The notes: a model not told the origin generated them from the letters alone. A stretch of DNA of 64,000 nucleotides from Rhipicephalus microplus (GCF_043290135.1 NC_134700.1:163642053-163706052); one strand, 5' to 3'. Positions 35,931-48,759 are shown, counted from the first letter of the stretch. Made by a program: numbers and translations.

Positions 35931-37800
35931 ATAATACCTGCGTCATGGTAGAGCATTATTTGGTGTTCATTTTGTTTGCCAATGCCAGCAGAAAAAAATG
36001 AAGATGTCTGAGTATTTGCGTATGACATCATACACACATCATTCATAAACACCTTGACGCTTCACAGTGACATGAAAAAGAAAACCATGTACTCCCAGGC
36101 TGACTCAGCCCGTTTGCCACCCATCTATAACCACATGTTTGGTAAATACTGCGGCAGAATTAACAATTCTTCGAAGCCGTATTCGGGTTAAGAAAAGCTT
36201 ATTCAAGATATGTGAATTATTTAGGCTAGCTAACTTGTCTCATTCACACAAATCTTTTTACAAAGTGTTAGAATATATCTTAAAAATAACGCTGGTACTA
36301 GGCAAGCAGGCTCTACAGATTTTCAGTATGGGTGATTAGTAAAAGAACTGACATGAATAGATTCAATTAAGGCGTTCCCAATAGTTTTTGCTATCTACGC
36401 ATATACTTTGCAAACTGTAGGAAATCGTGTTGCTACATGTAATTTAGTCAGTTGTTTTTGACAAACATTTAAATGCTGACCACGCTGAGAGGAACCACGT
36501 TGCTCACGGTCAGCAACCGTTCACAATAACTTCGCGGGGTAAAATTAGTCGATAAAACGTCTGTATTCACAAGCACGTGCATTTCTCTTCCTGTATTCGC
36601 CGGCATTGAGATTGACACATCACAACCTCACACGTTGGCTTTATTTTTTTTTATGAAGGTGTATGCCACCAACTACACAACGCCTTCCCTGTTCTCGTTG
36701 AGCTGTCTGTTTTTTGGAAGAGCACACCCTGATTATACAAACATTACTCAACAATCCTACGCACCGCATATCCTTGTAGACATTTTATGATGGTTCCGTA
36801 CAACATATGAATTTCTTTTTATTTCAACTGTTCCCTTCTATGCCGTGCTAGCAAAATTTTACGCTTTTTGTTTTTTTTTTATTCTGTTGACGATCAGGAG
36901 ACCAGGGAGCGAGTAAGGGGGGTTTGGAAGAGAAGATAAACCAAGTTTTGCTCATATTTCTACACTTGCGGGCAAGGGCAATGGCGAGTAAAAGTGCCTC
37001 ATTACTAATAACGATAGAAATTTCGCCCGCACTATACCTCGTTTCATCCTCCGTCATGTGCTGGTGAGCATAGCTTTAGTCTTCAGTATTGAAGTTGGTG
37101 TTTCCTATTGGCCGCTGTAAGCCAAAAGTGGTTATTTGGCCCCATTGCGCAGGGAGCGGTCCCAGTAGGGCCACATGTGCGAAGAGCACCCCTATACTCC
37201 GTTTCATACATCATGTGCAACGCTGTCAAAGCTAGCACTCTTGTTTGCGCTGTGTACTGCCGCGACCAAAAAGTAGTGCGTCGCTTGGGGTGTACGAAAA
37301 TCAATAAATGCTTCTCGGGAAACTTCTAAGCATACATATATTTGTCATCAGGTTAAAAAACAAACGCCTGTGTTGTCGGATAAACAATCCAAATATGCGA
37401 GTTGGTAATTTATGTTTGTCGCTTTCGTATCAGGTTTTCGCTCTCCGCGCGACCCGCGCCGCCGTTTTTTTTTTACTTGTTGTGGCAGCTTCGAAAAAAT
37501 GCACCTGTCGTTAACCCAGCCTCATTGGAGCTGCTGTGCTACCTAATCAATGAATTAACGTCATCTTACAGGCAGTACTCGCTCACATCAACGAGGTAAA
37601 CCGACAATGCGGTATAATCGCGACAAAATCGCCATGCTGGTCAAACCTCGGTGCCAGCTCAGCAGGTTCCGGCCCTCACAAGGGAACACGGTATGCTACA
37701 AATGAATAGATACGTGCAGTTCACTTCCGCGTGCAAGTAAGTTGAAGTTACTGAGAAAAAAACAAGATTTCGAATTGAACTCGCCAAAAATTATAAAAAA
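35931..37800. other. No recognisable gene
   Basis: AT-rich sequence with poly-T runs (36640-36655, 36868-36880, 37466-37476). No LTR for the adjacent gypsy element could be found, and no open frame above 75 codons. Confidence 0.5.
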
Positions 37801-37890
37801 ATGGCACCACGTGGAATCGAACCCATGCACTTCAGAACTACGGTGAACTCTCAGGAGCGACGCGTCAGACCACTCGGCTACGAAACCGCG
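37795..37890 (-). tRNA. Type II tRNA-like sequence (Ser/Leu-like), probably pseudo
   Basis: On the minus strand TAGCCGAGTGGTCTGACGCG matches the A box and D-arm of a Ser/Leu tRNA, and GGGTTCGATTCCAC (37811-37824) matches the B box and T-arm. The spacing between them is long enough for a class II variable arm. A T run follows at once (37795-37801 on the opposite strand), as a polymerase III terminator would. The anticodon stem does not pair cleanly and the acceptor stem pairs only partly. A tRNA pseudogene or SINE head is therefore more likely than a working tRNA. Confidence 0.45.
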
Positions 37891-40800
37891 CGGAGCAACA
37901 CCTCGTGTTTTCTTCACGGACTACTTGCCTAGCCTTCACAGCGTTGCACCTGATGTATGAAACGGAGAATAGAGGCAACGCCTGAATGAGGAGTTTCCAG
38001 CAGCTTGTCTAAATACACCACTGTTTTTTCAAAAATAGGGGAGGTTCGACACTTTATATTACGAAATCAAGATGAAATTGAGAAGCAAGCCATTTATGAA
38101 GACACTCGTACACATTTTGCCGAACTGCTCTCATCAAAAAGCGCTCACGCATTCATGCGTAATTAACGCATACACACACACGCACAAAAAATTCGAATTT
38201 TTTTCGCATGTTCTGACGTCTTTTTCTCCCTTCCACCGTCCTCATGTTCACGCATATAGTACAAAATGTCGCCAACAAACACATTTGTCAATTTGTCTCT
38301 CTCCGGAACAATATGTCTGTTTTGTACCTACGCACCAGGTCCATAACACTTTAACTTGCGGAAATCACCATCCCCTCTGAAACTATCTCAGGGCAATTAT
38401 GATGGGAGCAACTCAAAATCTAAAGTGCATTCCAAATAAAAGTATTTTAGCGGTCCTTTTTTTCCCCTAAATTTACGGTCTGCACTTTCAACAGCAGCTT
38501 GGCTTTATTAGACGTAACACGTGCTCAACCTGACCATACTTCTACACGACGCAAGTGGGAGCTGGTAAAATTATTAGCGCACTTCGAGTACGGCCATCGA
38601 AAATGAAGGAAGTCACTGCAATGAGCTCGCTCGGATAGGTTCACAGCCACGTTACGTTCCACCCAAAATGATTCAAACCACGTGGCGCGTCTTACCCTCC
38701 TATTTACCCTCCTATTACCCTCCTATTAAGGGCAGTTACTTTTTTCATTTCTTTAACTTCACACAGAGAAACAATCAGACGCTTTACCCGATATCGACGG
38801 CAAGCCTTCGCGGGTGGGGCAGATTGGCAGCGAAAGCGAAGATGTGTGGTACTGTTACTGGAGGGCGCTGTTATACGGTAGAGTGTGGACCTTTCTTTCT
38901 TCCGCAGACCTACCTAACATGCCCTGGGTCGAGCCTCACGTGCCGACTGGCTCATGTTTTCCGGTATGCGTGAGAAAGTAATTGGAACTGACTCGACTTC
39001 AGGCGTCATGTGCGCTTCTGTGAGTTTCGGAGCATTGGACGTGACCGCCAGAGCTATGCACTATAAGCTCTAACCGGAAACTGCTGCAGCCGTCCTTAGC
39101 CATGCTGTCCTAACATTCGCGACCCGTTACGTCCACAGAACTGAGTGCTGTGGTTTGGCGGATAAACTACTTCACTGGGCGTGACAATGTAGTTTCGGCG
39201 TTCCCTTCAAGCTAATGCTCCGGCTTTAATTTCGCGCTCATCGCAAATGTGACGTCCGCTTTCTTACCATGGCCGCTGAAGCGAGTTAATCGGTTACGCT
39301 TATTTGCTTTCTAGAAATAAAGTTCTTTTTCCTAAGGTTTATTTGGTATGTCCTTACGTGTTGTCGGCCTCCATTGATATAGATACTTTCTATAGCAAAG
39401 CCTCTGGTGAGCAATCAAGACGAGAAATATGTTGAGTATCAGTGGTGTAGTTCTTTGCTTCAGGACGAAGACTCTGTGTAATCATTTTGTTCTGTCGGTG
39501 TTGATTTAGTGTTGTATACCTAACATTCAATTTCCTTTCTTCTTTAAGTTTTCTTGCACAAAGTCTGATAGATAATATTTTAGGCTCTTATAGTAGTCCG
39601 AATATTGCTTTTAGAATACGTCTATGAACACCATGTATTTAATATTGTTATTTTAAACAGACTCTAATACGTACTTGCTCCAGCTTTCGTGGTGTTTCAT
39701 TAGGTTGAGCTATTTTGTTGAAGTGGCTCCATTGTGAATATAAATCACACCTGCGACACGCGTAGCTCTGACTGTGCCGTCATGCGCTTCAAACAAGCCG
39801 AACCTGCTGCTTTCCCAGTGAAATGGTGGCAAGCTCCTTTTCTCCGGCCATCTTCTGCATAGCCAGCTGCTCGTGATTCCAGTTGGTGTTCTACTTACGA
39901 CGTTCATTTAAATTGTATTCAAGTGGTTACTGAAACATTTCTGAGACAAACAGCTGTATTTGGCGTTCCTTCAAACCGTCTTTGCTTGTTTAGGTCGTAT
40001 TTTACTGACATTTGTTGTTGAGCGCAAACGTCGTTGTTTGTTTTTTTAACACAACGCGAAAATCAACCGAAATAAAAGGAAGATAAATCACATCTCTTCA
40101 TAACACAAGTTGACCAGAGTTGTTGCATGAGATTTCAATGTTCAGCTGGCAAGACGGAGAGCTGACACGTGCGCCGTAAGCCACTCGTCGTTCATACAAA
40201 ACCAGTCGCGGAATGACATCTCACTAACTTCATTTTGATGTCCCATTTTCGCGTCGTAAGCAACGTTCGAAAATATGGCAGTTAGCGTACCAAAAACAAA
40301 AAGCAACAAAATCAAGGCCATTTTTTATTATAAAGAACGAACATTTCTGTACTTCGGTGCAAGTAAATTCACAGATTTGTACGGCTGCATAAGGTGCGAG
40401 GCACTGGATTTTGCTAGCTTTGTAAATACAAGTTTTAAGGTAATCTTCTGTTCTTGACTTTCCTTAGAAATATTGTTGCGTCACTGTGATTTAGATCTCA
40501 TTTATGAAAAGGTAGCTCATCAATGACATGAACGACAGCGAGAAGGACATGCTCTGGGCAGTTGCAGCTATTACAGCAGGTCTGCAGCAGTAGAGGTTAC
40601 AAAGAAAAAAAACCTCAATTGAAATTAATGCTGACGTTCCTTACGATTAACAGCACTGAGTTTTTTTTTAATTTTTTTATCTAAAGATAGAGAGCGCTTA
40701 GTGATCCACTGCGATAGGGAGCCTTCAAGTGCACGCGTATCCGTGTTTTAGGGTGGTGACAACTTCGATCATGGTTGCTTACAAGTGGCTAAAATAGCCA

Positions 40801-40904
40801 CCATACTTGACGAGCCGCCATGCTGGTTCTCAGCAGTCGCTCCTTTACAGCGAAGGCAGCGTGGGTTTCAACGAGAAGGGAGTACTTTATGTTTATATAT
40901 AGGT
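37891..40904. other. No recognisable gene, 3 kb
   Basis: Contains a small minisatellite at 38694-38728 (three copies of about 13-14 bases, TACCCTCCTATT type). Otherwise only short frames. Confidence 0.5.
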
Positions 40905-40909
40905 GTGTA

Positions 40910-42032
40910 GGTGATGAATGACGTTGACCTTGATGGTAAAAAGTATCTCGTTCACGCACGTCGTAACCACGGCACTCGTCTTGCTGGCGCTTGCGGCAGA
41001 AACGAGCAATGTGGCTGCAATACCCACAGTAATATCAAACTGGGCGAGATGAGCGCCAGGGGGAAGAGTAGAAACTGTGTGGTGTACCTAAAGAGAGTGT
41101 GGTCAGACGTGCAGAGGAAGGGTCAAGCGGGATCGAACGAAAGTTGAGGGGAGAAGCGGCAGCGACCGACGCGTATGATGGCAGCGGCAACGTCGTGTTT
41201 ACCTCGCTGGGAGGCATAGCAGCGACCTGTGCGTAGGTTCGCATGGGCCGAGACGAGGGTGACTAAACGTGAGCCGGACAGTTCAGAGATGTCAGTTCCT
41301 CTCTGATGATGTCGTGTAATGCCGCTCCAGTAGACTGAGGAGAACACGGTGGAGAAGGCGGGAAACCCATGTTCTGCAAATATTCGCGTATTATGTCTCT
41401 TATGAGGTCACGGAGAGGTCTGTTAGATTGTTCGCCTATGTCTGGTTGTAGACGAACCGAGTCCAGAGTATCGAGGCGCTGACATGTCACGACTACGTCG
41501 GCTATGGATGCCGGATTCTGAGCAACCAGGGAGTTGAAGGCAACAAGGCCTCTACCCTTCAAAATGTGGCGTACTTTGTCGCACTACGGCACGGATGAAT
41601 TGGCCCGCCGGCAGAGCGCAAGAACGTAATCGATGTACGACGTGCACGACTCACCGGAATGTTGTTGGCGAGTGTCGAGGGTTCGCTTCACGACTGTGGA
41701 CCGAATGGCCGGTGTGCCAAAAACGTGATGGAGCTGCTGCTTGAAGGTCACCCAGTCGAGTATGTCGATGGTGTGGTTAAAGTACCACGTCTTCGCCACA
41801 CCGGTCAAGTAGAAAGAGACATAACGGAGCTTGGCGAATCGTCCCAGCGATTAGCAACACTCACGCGGCTGTACTCATCGAGCCAGTCCTCCACGTCTTC
41901 CCCGCGACGACCGACGAAGAGAGGCGGATCACGCTGGTGGCTGTGTACGTAAACAGGAGGCGCGGCTTAAGACGGCGGGGGAGAGATGGCAGCAGTGATG
42001 GCAGCAGCACCGGTGGGCTCGTTCTGTGACAT
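40910..42032 (-). pseudogene. Second Ty3/gypsy gag, decayed
   Basis: A minus-strand gag with its start preserved: ATG at 42032-42030 opens MSQNEPTGAAAITAA, and an in-frame TAA follows at 41969-41967. Beyond it PPLFVGRRGEDVEDWLDEY is capsid-like. A frameshift near 41820-41835 leads to TGVAKTWYFNH and SYIDYVLALC, the usual gag capsid signatures. The frame ends at 41037-41035 with TGA exactly where the first Cys of a CCHC zinc knuckle should be. The rest of the knuckle (YYCGYCSHIARFC) and a basic tail read on to about 40910. Pol is absent. It is related to, but distinct from, the gag at 35.2-35.9 kb. Confidence 0.85.
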
Positions 42033-42109
42033 GCTGCCAGACAGGGGGGGGGGGGGAATCGGTGGCCTGAACGCAGCTCCAGGGAGTCGAGCGAGGTGGG
42101 AGAGGACCG

Positions 42110-42450
42110 AGGACTGAAAATTCACCTCCACCACGTATGGCATCTGCGTTGAGACAGCGTTTATTCAGCAAAGGGCTCAGCAGCGAACGGGCAGTCTGAG
42201 ACCGAGCGCGCACACACCCGATGATGATTGTGGTAACACGCAGTGAAGATGAGGATTATGATAATGCATATATGAGAAGAAGCGCATAATGAATGCCCAC
42301 AATTTATATATATAGCGAGTTTTGAAAGCTGAAGGGTTGTTTCTTGAATCAGCCGCCGTTTCGTACAACAGGAAAAATGTATTCGTGACTCGAGTTCGTA
42401 TAAAACTCCATCAAAACAGTTCGTTTCTCTCACCTGCTAGACCCATCGCA
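42110..42450 (-). mobile_element. Putative 5' LTR of the gag-only gypsy element
   Basis: Upstream of the gag start on the minus strand lies a TATA-like TATATATAAATTG (near 42300-42313). About 140 bases further a polyadenylation signal CTGAATAAACGC (near 42160-42172) occurs, followed by a short stretch and TGGTGGAGGTGAATTTTC (near 42110-42127), which could be a primer binding site. The order promoter, AATAAA, TGG fits an LTR, but no second LTR was found, so both borders are guesses. Confidence 0.4.
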
Positions 42451-43611
42451 TTGGCAGAGGGAAGATATTTAGAGAGCCTATGTTTGCGAGGGGGGCACCT
42501 AGATGTCGCTTGAATGGGCTTCAATGTCTGCGCGGCATTCCTGAAGCAAATTTACCGTAGCTCTGCAGACACCTCGAAGGCCTTCTAGTGCAAGGCTCGG
42601 AACTGTGCTGTGTTATAGACGGTACCCGTAACGACAGAGAAGGCAGATCAAACAACTGGGTAGCTTGCGATGTTCTTTGTAAACCGCATAACTCCGCAAG
42701 CCTGTTTCTCATACCCTAAATATTGCAGTTGTTCATAATATAATTTCCTGCAGCAAGCTTCGTTTCTGTGAACGAATCCGTTCAATGGACCGCTTAAAAA
42801 CCTTACAAGCTGTAAGCATTGCCAGAAAATAGTGGGACACTCAATCATATTACGCCAACCCTCCCCCTCCTCCCACAAGCTTGTATATTAGGCTAGAAGG
42901 AAAGTAATGGGGAGCAACAAGAGACAAACGAAGTTTTTCCAGGTCAGATTTTATTGCAAACAGCATCCAAACAGCAAGTGGTCTTAATTTCTTCAAACCC
43001 TTCTTCCTGCTTTACTGAAAGCCTGTGTCCTCGCATTGGGACTACAATAAAGCTATGAGGTGAAAAGTCGTACACGGTGCTGACCGCATACATCGAGTCC
43101 ATACACATTTTCTTTACAAGCACTAAATAAAAACTAAGTTCAAAATATCAAATCACATTTGTGGCTGGTTATGAAACAAAACGACGACAGAAATAATAAC
43201 GCATCACCAATAGCCCATAGGGAATATTTGAGTTATGGGGCAACAACCGACTTGCTTAGTGCATATTCTGCTCCTTTCAATACCGACACACAGACAGAAG
43301 GCCGGACGGACAAGAACAATAAATCGGCTGCATTCTATATCACTAAAGCAAATTCTTTTTTGTCATTGATGAGCGAGTTTCGGTGTGCATCCGCGTGTCA
43401 TTGAAAGGGAGAACTAATACTCCATGGCAAGCCAGACAAAACTTAGTTGTGTTGCAACTGTGCAAGCCTACAGGGAACGTGTTCGTCGGCTCGTCTGTCT
43501 ACCTCTCCAAATGACCTTTCTCCGTGACCGAGGTGAAAGTGCCGGAAGGTGAACATCTGCCAGCGAAGGAAGACGCGAACGCGATTGTCTGTATGTGGTT
43601 TACGATAAAGC
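42451..43611. other. No recognisable gene
   Basis: No coding or RNA feature recognised. Confidence 0.5.
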
Positions 43612-43770
43612 ACTGCATGGGCTCGGGCCAGCCCAAAAAGGTGGGCCTGGCCCAGCCCGCGCACCGGGTCGGGCCGGGTGAGGGGTTGTTGGATCGGGAC
43701 CGGGCCGGGCTCAGGCCTGGGTTCTTCGGACCCAGGTCGGGCCCGGGCCTAAGTCAGGCCTGAATAAGGC
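43612..43770. repeat. GGGCC-rich block, left
   Basis: About 150 bases dense in CGGGCC, GGCCCG and GGCCTGG units, starting at AGCACTGCATGGGC. Compared with the block at 45768-45903 it is in inverted orientation, and both outer ends share AGCNCTGCANGGGC (12 of 14 bases). That suggests GC-rich terminal inverted repeats of a DNA transposon. Confidence 0.6.
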
Positions 43771-45015
43771 TTGGATCTCATTTTTATCGTTTTAATGGCG
43801 TGGGTATGCTGTTTTACTTTGTTTTGTGGGGTTTTACGTAGCGATAGGACACATACTATTTCAAACACTGCAGTGCAGAACACTTTGAGCCCATTATCCT
43901 GTATACAGTAATTTCACGGTACAACACGCTTAGCATTTTGCTCCATAAGAATGCTACACGTAATTTTAAGAAACCCTTAAAATGACTTTACATCATTGAG
44001 TGAAAGACGCTCTTGAGTACCGTGTAAAGAAAGGTTTACCAGGTGGTATTTATGCAACAGCAACAATACATTGCCTAGAGTAGCGTATCTAATACGTATG
44101 CATATCTCGGGATACATTTCGACTATGCAGTAACGCTCTCTCGGCCGCCGCTGCTGTTTCCAGCTGCGTGACTTCGTAGACTGCTAGACACGACTAGTGA
44201 GTCATTAATAAATCAGGAGCTGTTTTTTGTGCCCTTGAAGTTCATGATGCGGAATGAATTTTACCCCAGACGAGCCTATCGATGCCAATGTTGGCAATTT
44301 GTTGTGTTAGCGAGGCAGTTTCATGTATGAGACATCTGGTAATTAGGTAATAATAGTTAACTTCAATTCCCATTGTATATTGCTTCCTTCGTCTTTGCCA
44401 TATTTTGTCAGTTATTCGTAGGTGTACTAATTTGTCCAAGCACAAGCGTATAGCGCTTTCGTTTCGATAAACTAACGTAAAAATGCTCCCGCGGTGAAAG
44501 TTAGTAGAAACTCTAAAGAAGGTGATGATTATGATGATGATTTGCTGCTGTATCCTTTGTAACATGAAGGTGTACTGTCACGGTTGTAGTGACACATTTT
44601 ATTGCATAAATTTCCGAAGGCTCCAGTGACACCCCATACTGAGAATTTTTTTTTTCATTCTTTCAAACGTGTTCTCTTAGCTTCTCCTGTTTGTAGATAC
44701 CAACGAAAAAGTAAAACGAATCAAAAGTGGTGACATGATCCCCATCTCTCGTAAAATTTCAATGTATGCAGGTTGTGCGTGCTTAGCTAATCTCTGCTTA
44801 GTTTCTGCAGAGGTCCAACTTCCTTGCCTTGCATAGTTTCATAGGCTGCAAAGTTGCTGCATTATCGGGGCATAAGGGGGCTGCGTGCACTGAATACCAT
44901 ATGTTTGTTGAAAAATCTAAGAATACCTGTCACCTGTATCGTCGAGGTGTGTCTGGTGGACACGTGGCTTTAATTTGCGAAGCATACCTTTGCGTGCTGC
45001 AGGCACCATAATCTT

Positions 45016-45016
<1 letters not shown>

Positions 45017-45095
<79 letters not shown>

Positions 45096-45096
45096 C
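45017..45096. repeat. (CTAT)n microsatellite
   Basis: About 80 bases of pure CTAT. Its right end forms the left arm of a 15-bp hairpin with 45112-45127. Confidence 0.95.
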
Positions 45097-45199
45097 CTTT
45101 TACGTCTCACGTGAAAGGTAGATAGATATTTGGGTCAGATAGTATTCAGAGGTAGATAGTATTTGGGTCATCACGGGTGCTCGCTTGATGACCCAAATA
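45085..45199. repeat. Two adjacent hairpins with a repeated TATTTGGGTCA
   Basis: The first hairpin pairs CTATCTACCTTT (ending 45100) with AAAGGTAGATAG (starting 45114) around a loop of about 13 nt. The second pairs TATTTGGGTCATCA (45160-45173) exactly with 45186-45199 around a 12-nt loop. TATTTGGGTCA also occurs a first time near 45128. The area looks like repeated foldback synthesis at a microsatellite edge. Confidence 0.8.
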
Positions 45200-45767
45200 A
45201 CGTCGGGTAAACCAAAATAAGTAAAGAAGGGTAAGATGGTGTGACAATTATGACTAACTACTCACGACATACAAAGTGAGACAATATCATCTCGCACGTC
45301 GTCAAACGTCTTGTAACGTTGTTGACCCCCACGCACTCCACCTTCATTCCACTGAGAAATAAACTGAATTTTCAGGAGACTTGCTACATTAACTTAACAG
45401 CCATAGCTCATATGCACGTTATATAGAGTCAGAGTATATATGTCTGGCATTTTTTTCACTTTATGTGGATATTATATTTTGCAGTCTTTCTTTGAAATGC
45501 AAAAATAAGGTAGGGTGGTTGGCAGCCCTGCGTAGATGAGAGAGCCAGCTAAGACTCCCATTTTAGTTGACATTGCTCTAAAATTATTTGCCGAAAGTGT
45601 TACAGGCGTAATTAACCGAAAAACTACACTGGAGCAGCTGAAGTTGTGGCCCTGAAAAAAGTTCTCAAAACATTCTTTGGAAGTTATCTTGTGTGCTGCA
45701 GGTGTCTATAAAATAACCGAAGATTAGACAGTGCCTCATTTATGCCGAAGGTATATTTGGCTTAAAC

Positions 45768-45903
45768 GGGTCGGGCTGGGCCGGGCCCAAACGTTTCGGG
45801 CTGCGTTTCGAAACTACGGGCCGGGCTCTGGAGGGCCGGAGTATAGATTTTTTTGGGCCAGGCCGGGCCCGGGCCGGAAAAATTGGCCCGTGCAGAGCTC
45901 TAT
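45768..45903. repeat. GGGCC-rich block, right
   Basis: CGGGTCGGGCTGGGCCGGGCC at the left and GGCCCGTGCAGAGCT at the right end. The reverse complement of that end begins AGCTCTGCACGGGC, mirroring the start of the left block at 43612. Probably the other terminus of the same element. Confidence 0.6.
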
Positions 45904-47866
45904 TTTACGGACCTGGCGCTTCCGCGACGAATGCCGTGACGGCTTCGAAAATCGGTGAAACGCAGACAGCTAATGCATGAAGGACCACACGTTCGACTAG
46001 TCATATCATTGAATTGGTGAACAGCGCTTCGACTAGGAGGATAAACAATCATACTCAAGTTAACCAGCTTTCGCTCGCATAGCCCGGCGTAGCCGAATGA
46101 AGCCTGATCCAATTTTTTACTGTGCAAGTTGTCGTGTTTACTTTGCTCAAACTGCTTTTCATCGCATGACGTAGTCATTAATTTAACGAAATATTCAGCG
46201 ATTTACTCAATTTACTCGCAATACAACGGGCACTCACCTCACAAACAATTTGAAGATGGAGTCGGCTGCAAGCAATCTCGCCTCACTTGTGTATTCCAGC
46301 GTTTCCGTCAGCTGTCGAGAAGCGAAACAGTCTTGAGATGGTTTTGCACTGTGGCACGTGGCACCCTGGCATTTACTCTCCAAATTTCTTGTAGGTGCGC
46401 CTGAAGAGAGGATGGTTTCGTAGCAGAAGCTAGGTCTGCGGTGCTGTCAAACGAAGCCCATAGCACAGCTTGCAGACCCGCGCCAACATGCCGCTGGTGC
46501 ATTGCGGCGGAGCAGGAACGCCTGGCCGCGAGAACATACATGGCACTTGTTGCCATAGAAATCAGGACTGGCAACAACATTGTGTTTTAGTGTGTGAAGT
46601 GGTGGGCCAAACACTGACACCACCCTAAACACGGAGACACGTGCATATGAAGGCTCCCTACACTGTAAATAAGAACGGTGTATAAATAGGAATTTTTTTA
46701 ATAAATGGTGCAGTTGTACATTGAAGAGAGTTCACTGCGTATATATAGTAGCGATCATCTGGGAAAGGATAGCTAATAAGTATCCAAAGGCAAGTGAAGG
46801 GGAGTGCCGAACACGCGTTGTTTGACATATATTGAACCCTAATTGAGCTTTGTTAGAACCAGACGTTCACTTGAAGGCCGCAATCGGGAACAAGCTGGTA
46901 TATATCTAAAGAAAGTACATAACATGACAAAAAACGCAGCGAAGCCTTGGCAGCATTCAAACGTTCGAGCAAGTGCATTGCAGAACTAACGCGTACAGAG
47001 GTGGCTGAAGGCAAAGAGAACGTTGCCGATAGGTGACATTATGACTAGAACGTCCTTCACGCAGATTACGCTATTCGTGTTACTGAGAGAGAAAGAGAGA
47101 AAAAGAAAAACAATTATTTCTGTTAAGGTGTGGCGTCTTCCTTGTAAGTGCAGCCCTCATTCCAAGGCCCCACCGGGCTCGCGCCGCGCCATTTGCTATA
47201 GCTGGATTAGCCGACGTTGCTCCTCCGGCTGTCATCTCGTGGTGGCCGCGGTCTCGCAGAAAGTTGACAGTTTTGACGGAACGTTATGGAGGTCGTTTCC
47301 GTCCGCAAACTACAGCGTTGCAGTGTGAGTTGCACGAAAAAGAATAGGAACGTTACAAAGTTGCACGTTACAGTGTAACGATGTGAATGGTGAGAACTAA
47401 GAACGGAGAGAACGGTAAGAACTACTAGTGGGAACGTAGCCTTTTTAAGCGAGAAAACGACGAAATGATGGAGTTTCAGGCGGCGCCCTTCGTCGGGCTC
47501 CATGGGTGCCTCATTCAAAAGACATCGCGCCATCTACATTGGTTAATAAATTACGGGTTTGGCTTACAGAATAAAACTCAATTACAGAAGCTCTGACAAT
47601 AAATAAACCGGCTGTAGGCCGGGGTTGCCAGGAATTATGGTGGTAGAGCTCTCGCACGCTAGCCCATTTACAGAAATCGAGAGATGAGATGATGACGTCA
47701 AGTACTCATTGCGGGGCGGGTGATTCAGATGGTGCAGTGACACTAAGGACTTTCTTCAGCTGTTTTAGACGCCAAAAAAAAAAAGACTGTTTATGCACCC
47801 CCCTGAACATGTAGATCTGCAACGCAGGTTAAACAAAAAGCAATCCAATCGAAATAAACATTTTCG
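45904..47866. other. No recognisable gene
   Basis: Only short frames, with a somewhat GC-richer patch at 47160-47290. No family recognised. Confidence 0.5.
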
Positions 47867-47910
47867 TGTGATATAGCCTACTCCTCAAAGAGGGAGTAGG
47901 CTATATCACA
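47867..47910. repeat. Perfect 18-bp hairpin
   Basis: Arms 47867-47884 (TGTGATATAGCCTACTCC) and 47893-47910 are exact reverse complements with an 8-nt loop. There is no T run after it and no gene nearby, so it does not look like a terminator. Confidence 0.95.
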
Positions 47911-48319
47911 AAAAGTGAATTTACAGATTATGAAAGTCAATATTTGAATTTAAAAGAATGAATTGACAGATTATAATAATTCAAAGTGCCACACTGCAAC
48001 CCGTGAGTTCTAGGGTTTCACAACCATGTGACGGACCCCAAGGTACGCCCGCTACCAGGCTATCGGTTAGGACAACAGACAGTGCTTTGGAAACGAACAC
48101 TTATTGCAACATGAATGGAAAAGACAGACGGCTTCGCGCCCTCGAGTGAGATGCAGCTCGTGGGCAGAAAACAATGATAGTGGATGGTCTCTGACAGACT
48201 GATGAAGACGAAGTTACTACACTGAGAAAGCATTCACATTGTTTCTCATTAAAATCTATATTCTACATTTGGGGACGCAAGTTGTTTTGCTATAGTTGTG
48301 TCGACTGAGGGCTGAAAAA
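47911..48319. other. No recognisable feature
   Basis: Spacer before the microsatellite-bearing repeat. Confidence 0.5.
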
Positions 48320-48584
48320 TTCACAATATATCAACAGAGTTAATGATGAAGAGTGGGGCGAAGCGTCCGTCCGTCCACTCGCCCGTCCATTCGTGCTTCC
48401 ATTCGTCCGTCCATTCGTGCTTTCGTCCATCCGTCCGTGAGTCCATTCGTGAGTCCGTCCCTGCTTCCGTCCTTCTCTCCGTTCACGCGTCTGTCCGTCC
48501 CTTTGTCTGTCCATCCGTACTTCTGTTCGTCCATGCTTTCGTCCATCCGTGCGTTCACCCGTCAGTCCCTCCGTGGCTTTGTCA

Positions 48585-48650
<66 letters not shown>

Positions 48651-48728
48651 CTGTCCGTCTGTCCGTCCGTCCGTCCGTCCGTCCGTCCGTCCATCTGTCT
48701 GTCTGTCTGTCTGTCTGTCTGCCTGCCT

Positions 48729-48759
<31 letters not shown>

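Larger units (their letters stand above)
43771..45767. other. Interior between the two GGGCC blocks
   Basis: No transposase-like or other coding frame. A CTAT microsatellite and two hairpins lie within and are listed separately. If the GGGCC blocks are terminal repeats, this is a non-autonomous interior of about 2 kb. Confidence 0.45.

Noticed and set aside
36000..36300. 5' LTR for the 31.6-35.9 kb gypsy element
   Set aside because: No sequence matching the region next to the polypurine tract, no TG...CA borders and no primer binding site found.
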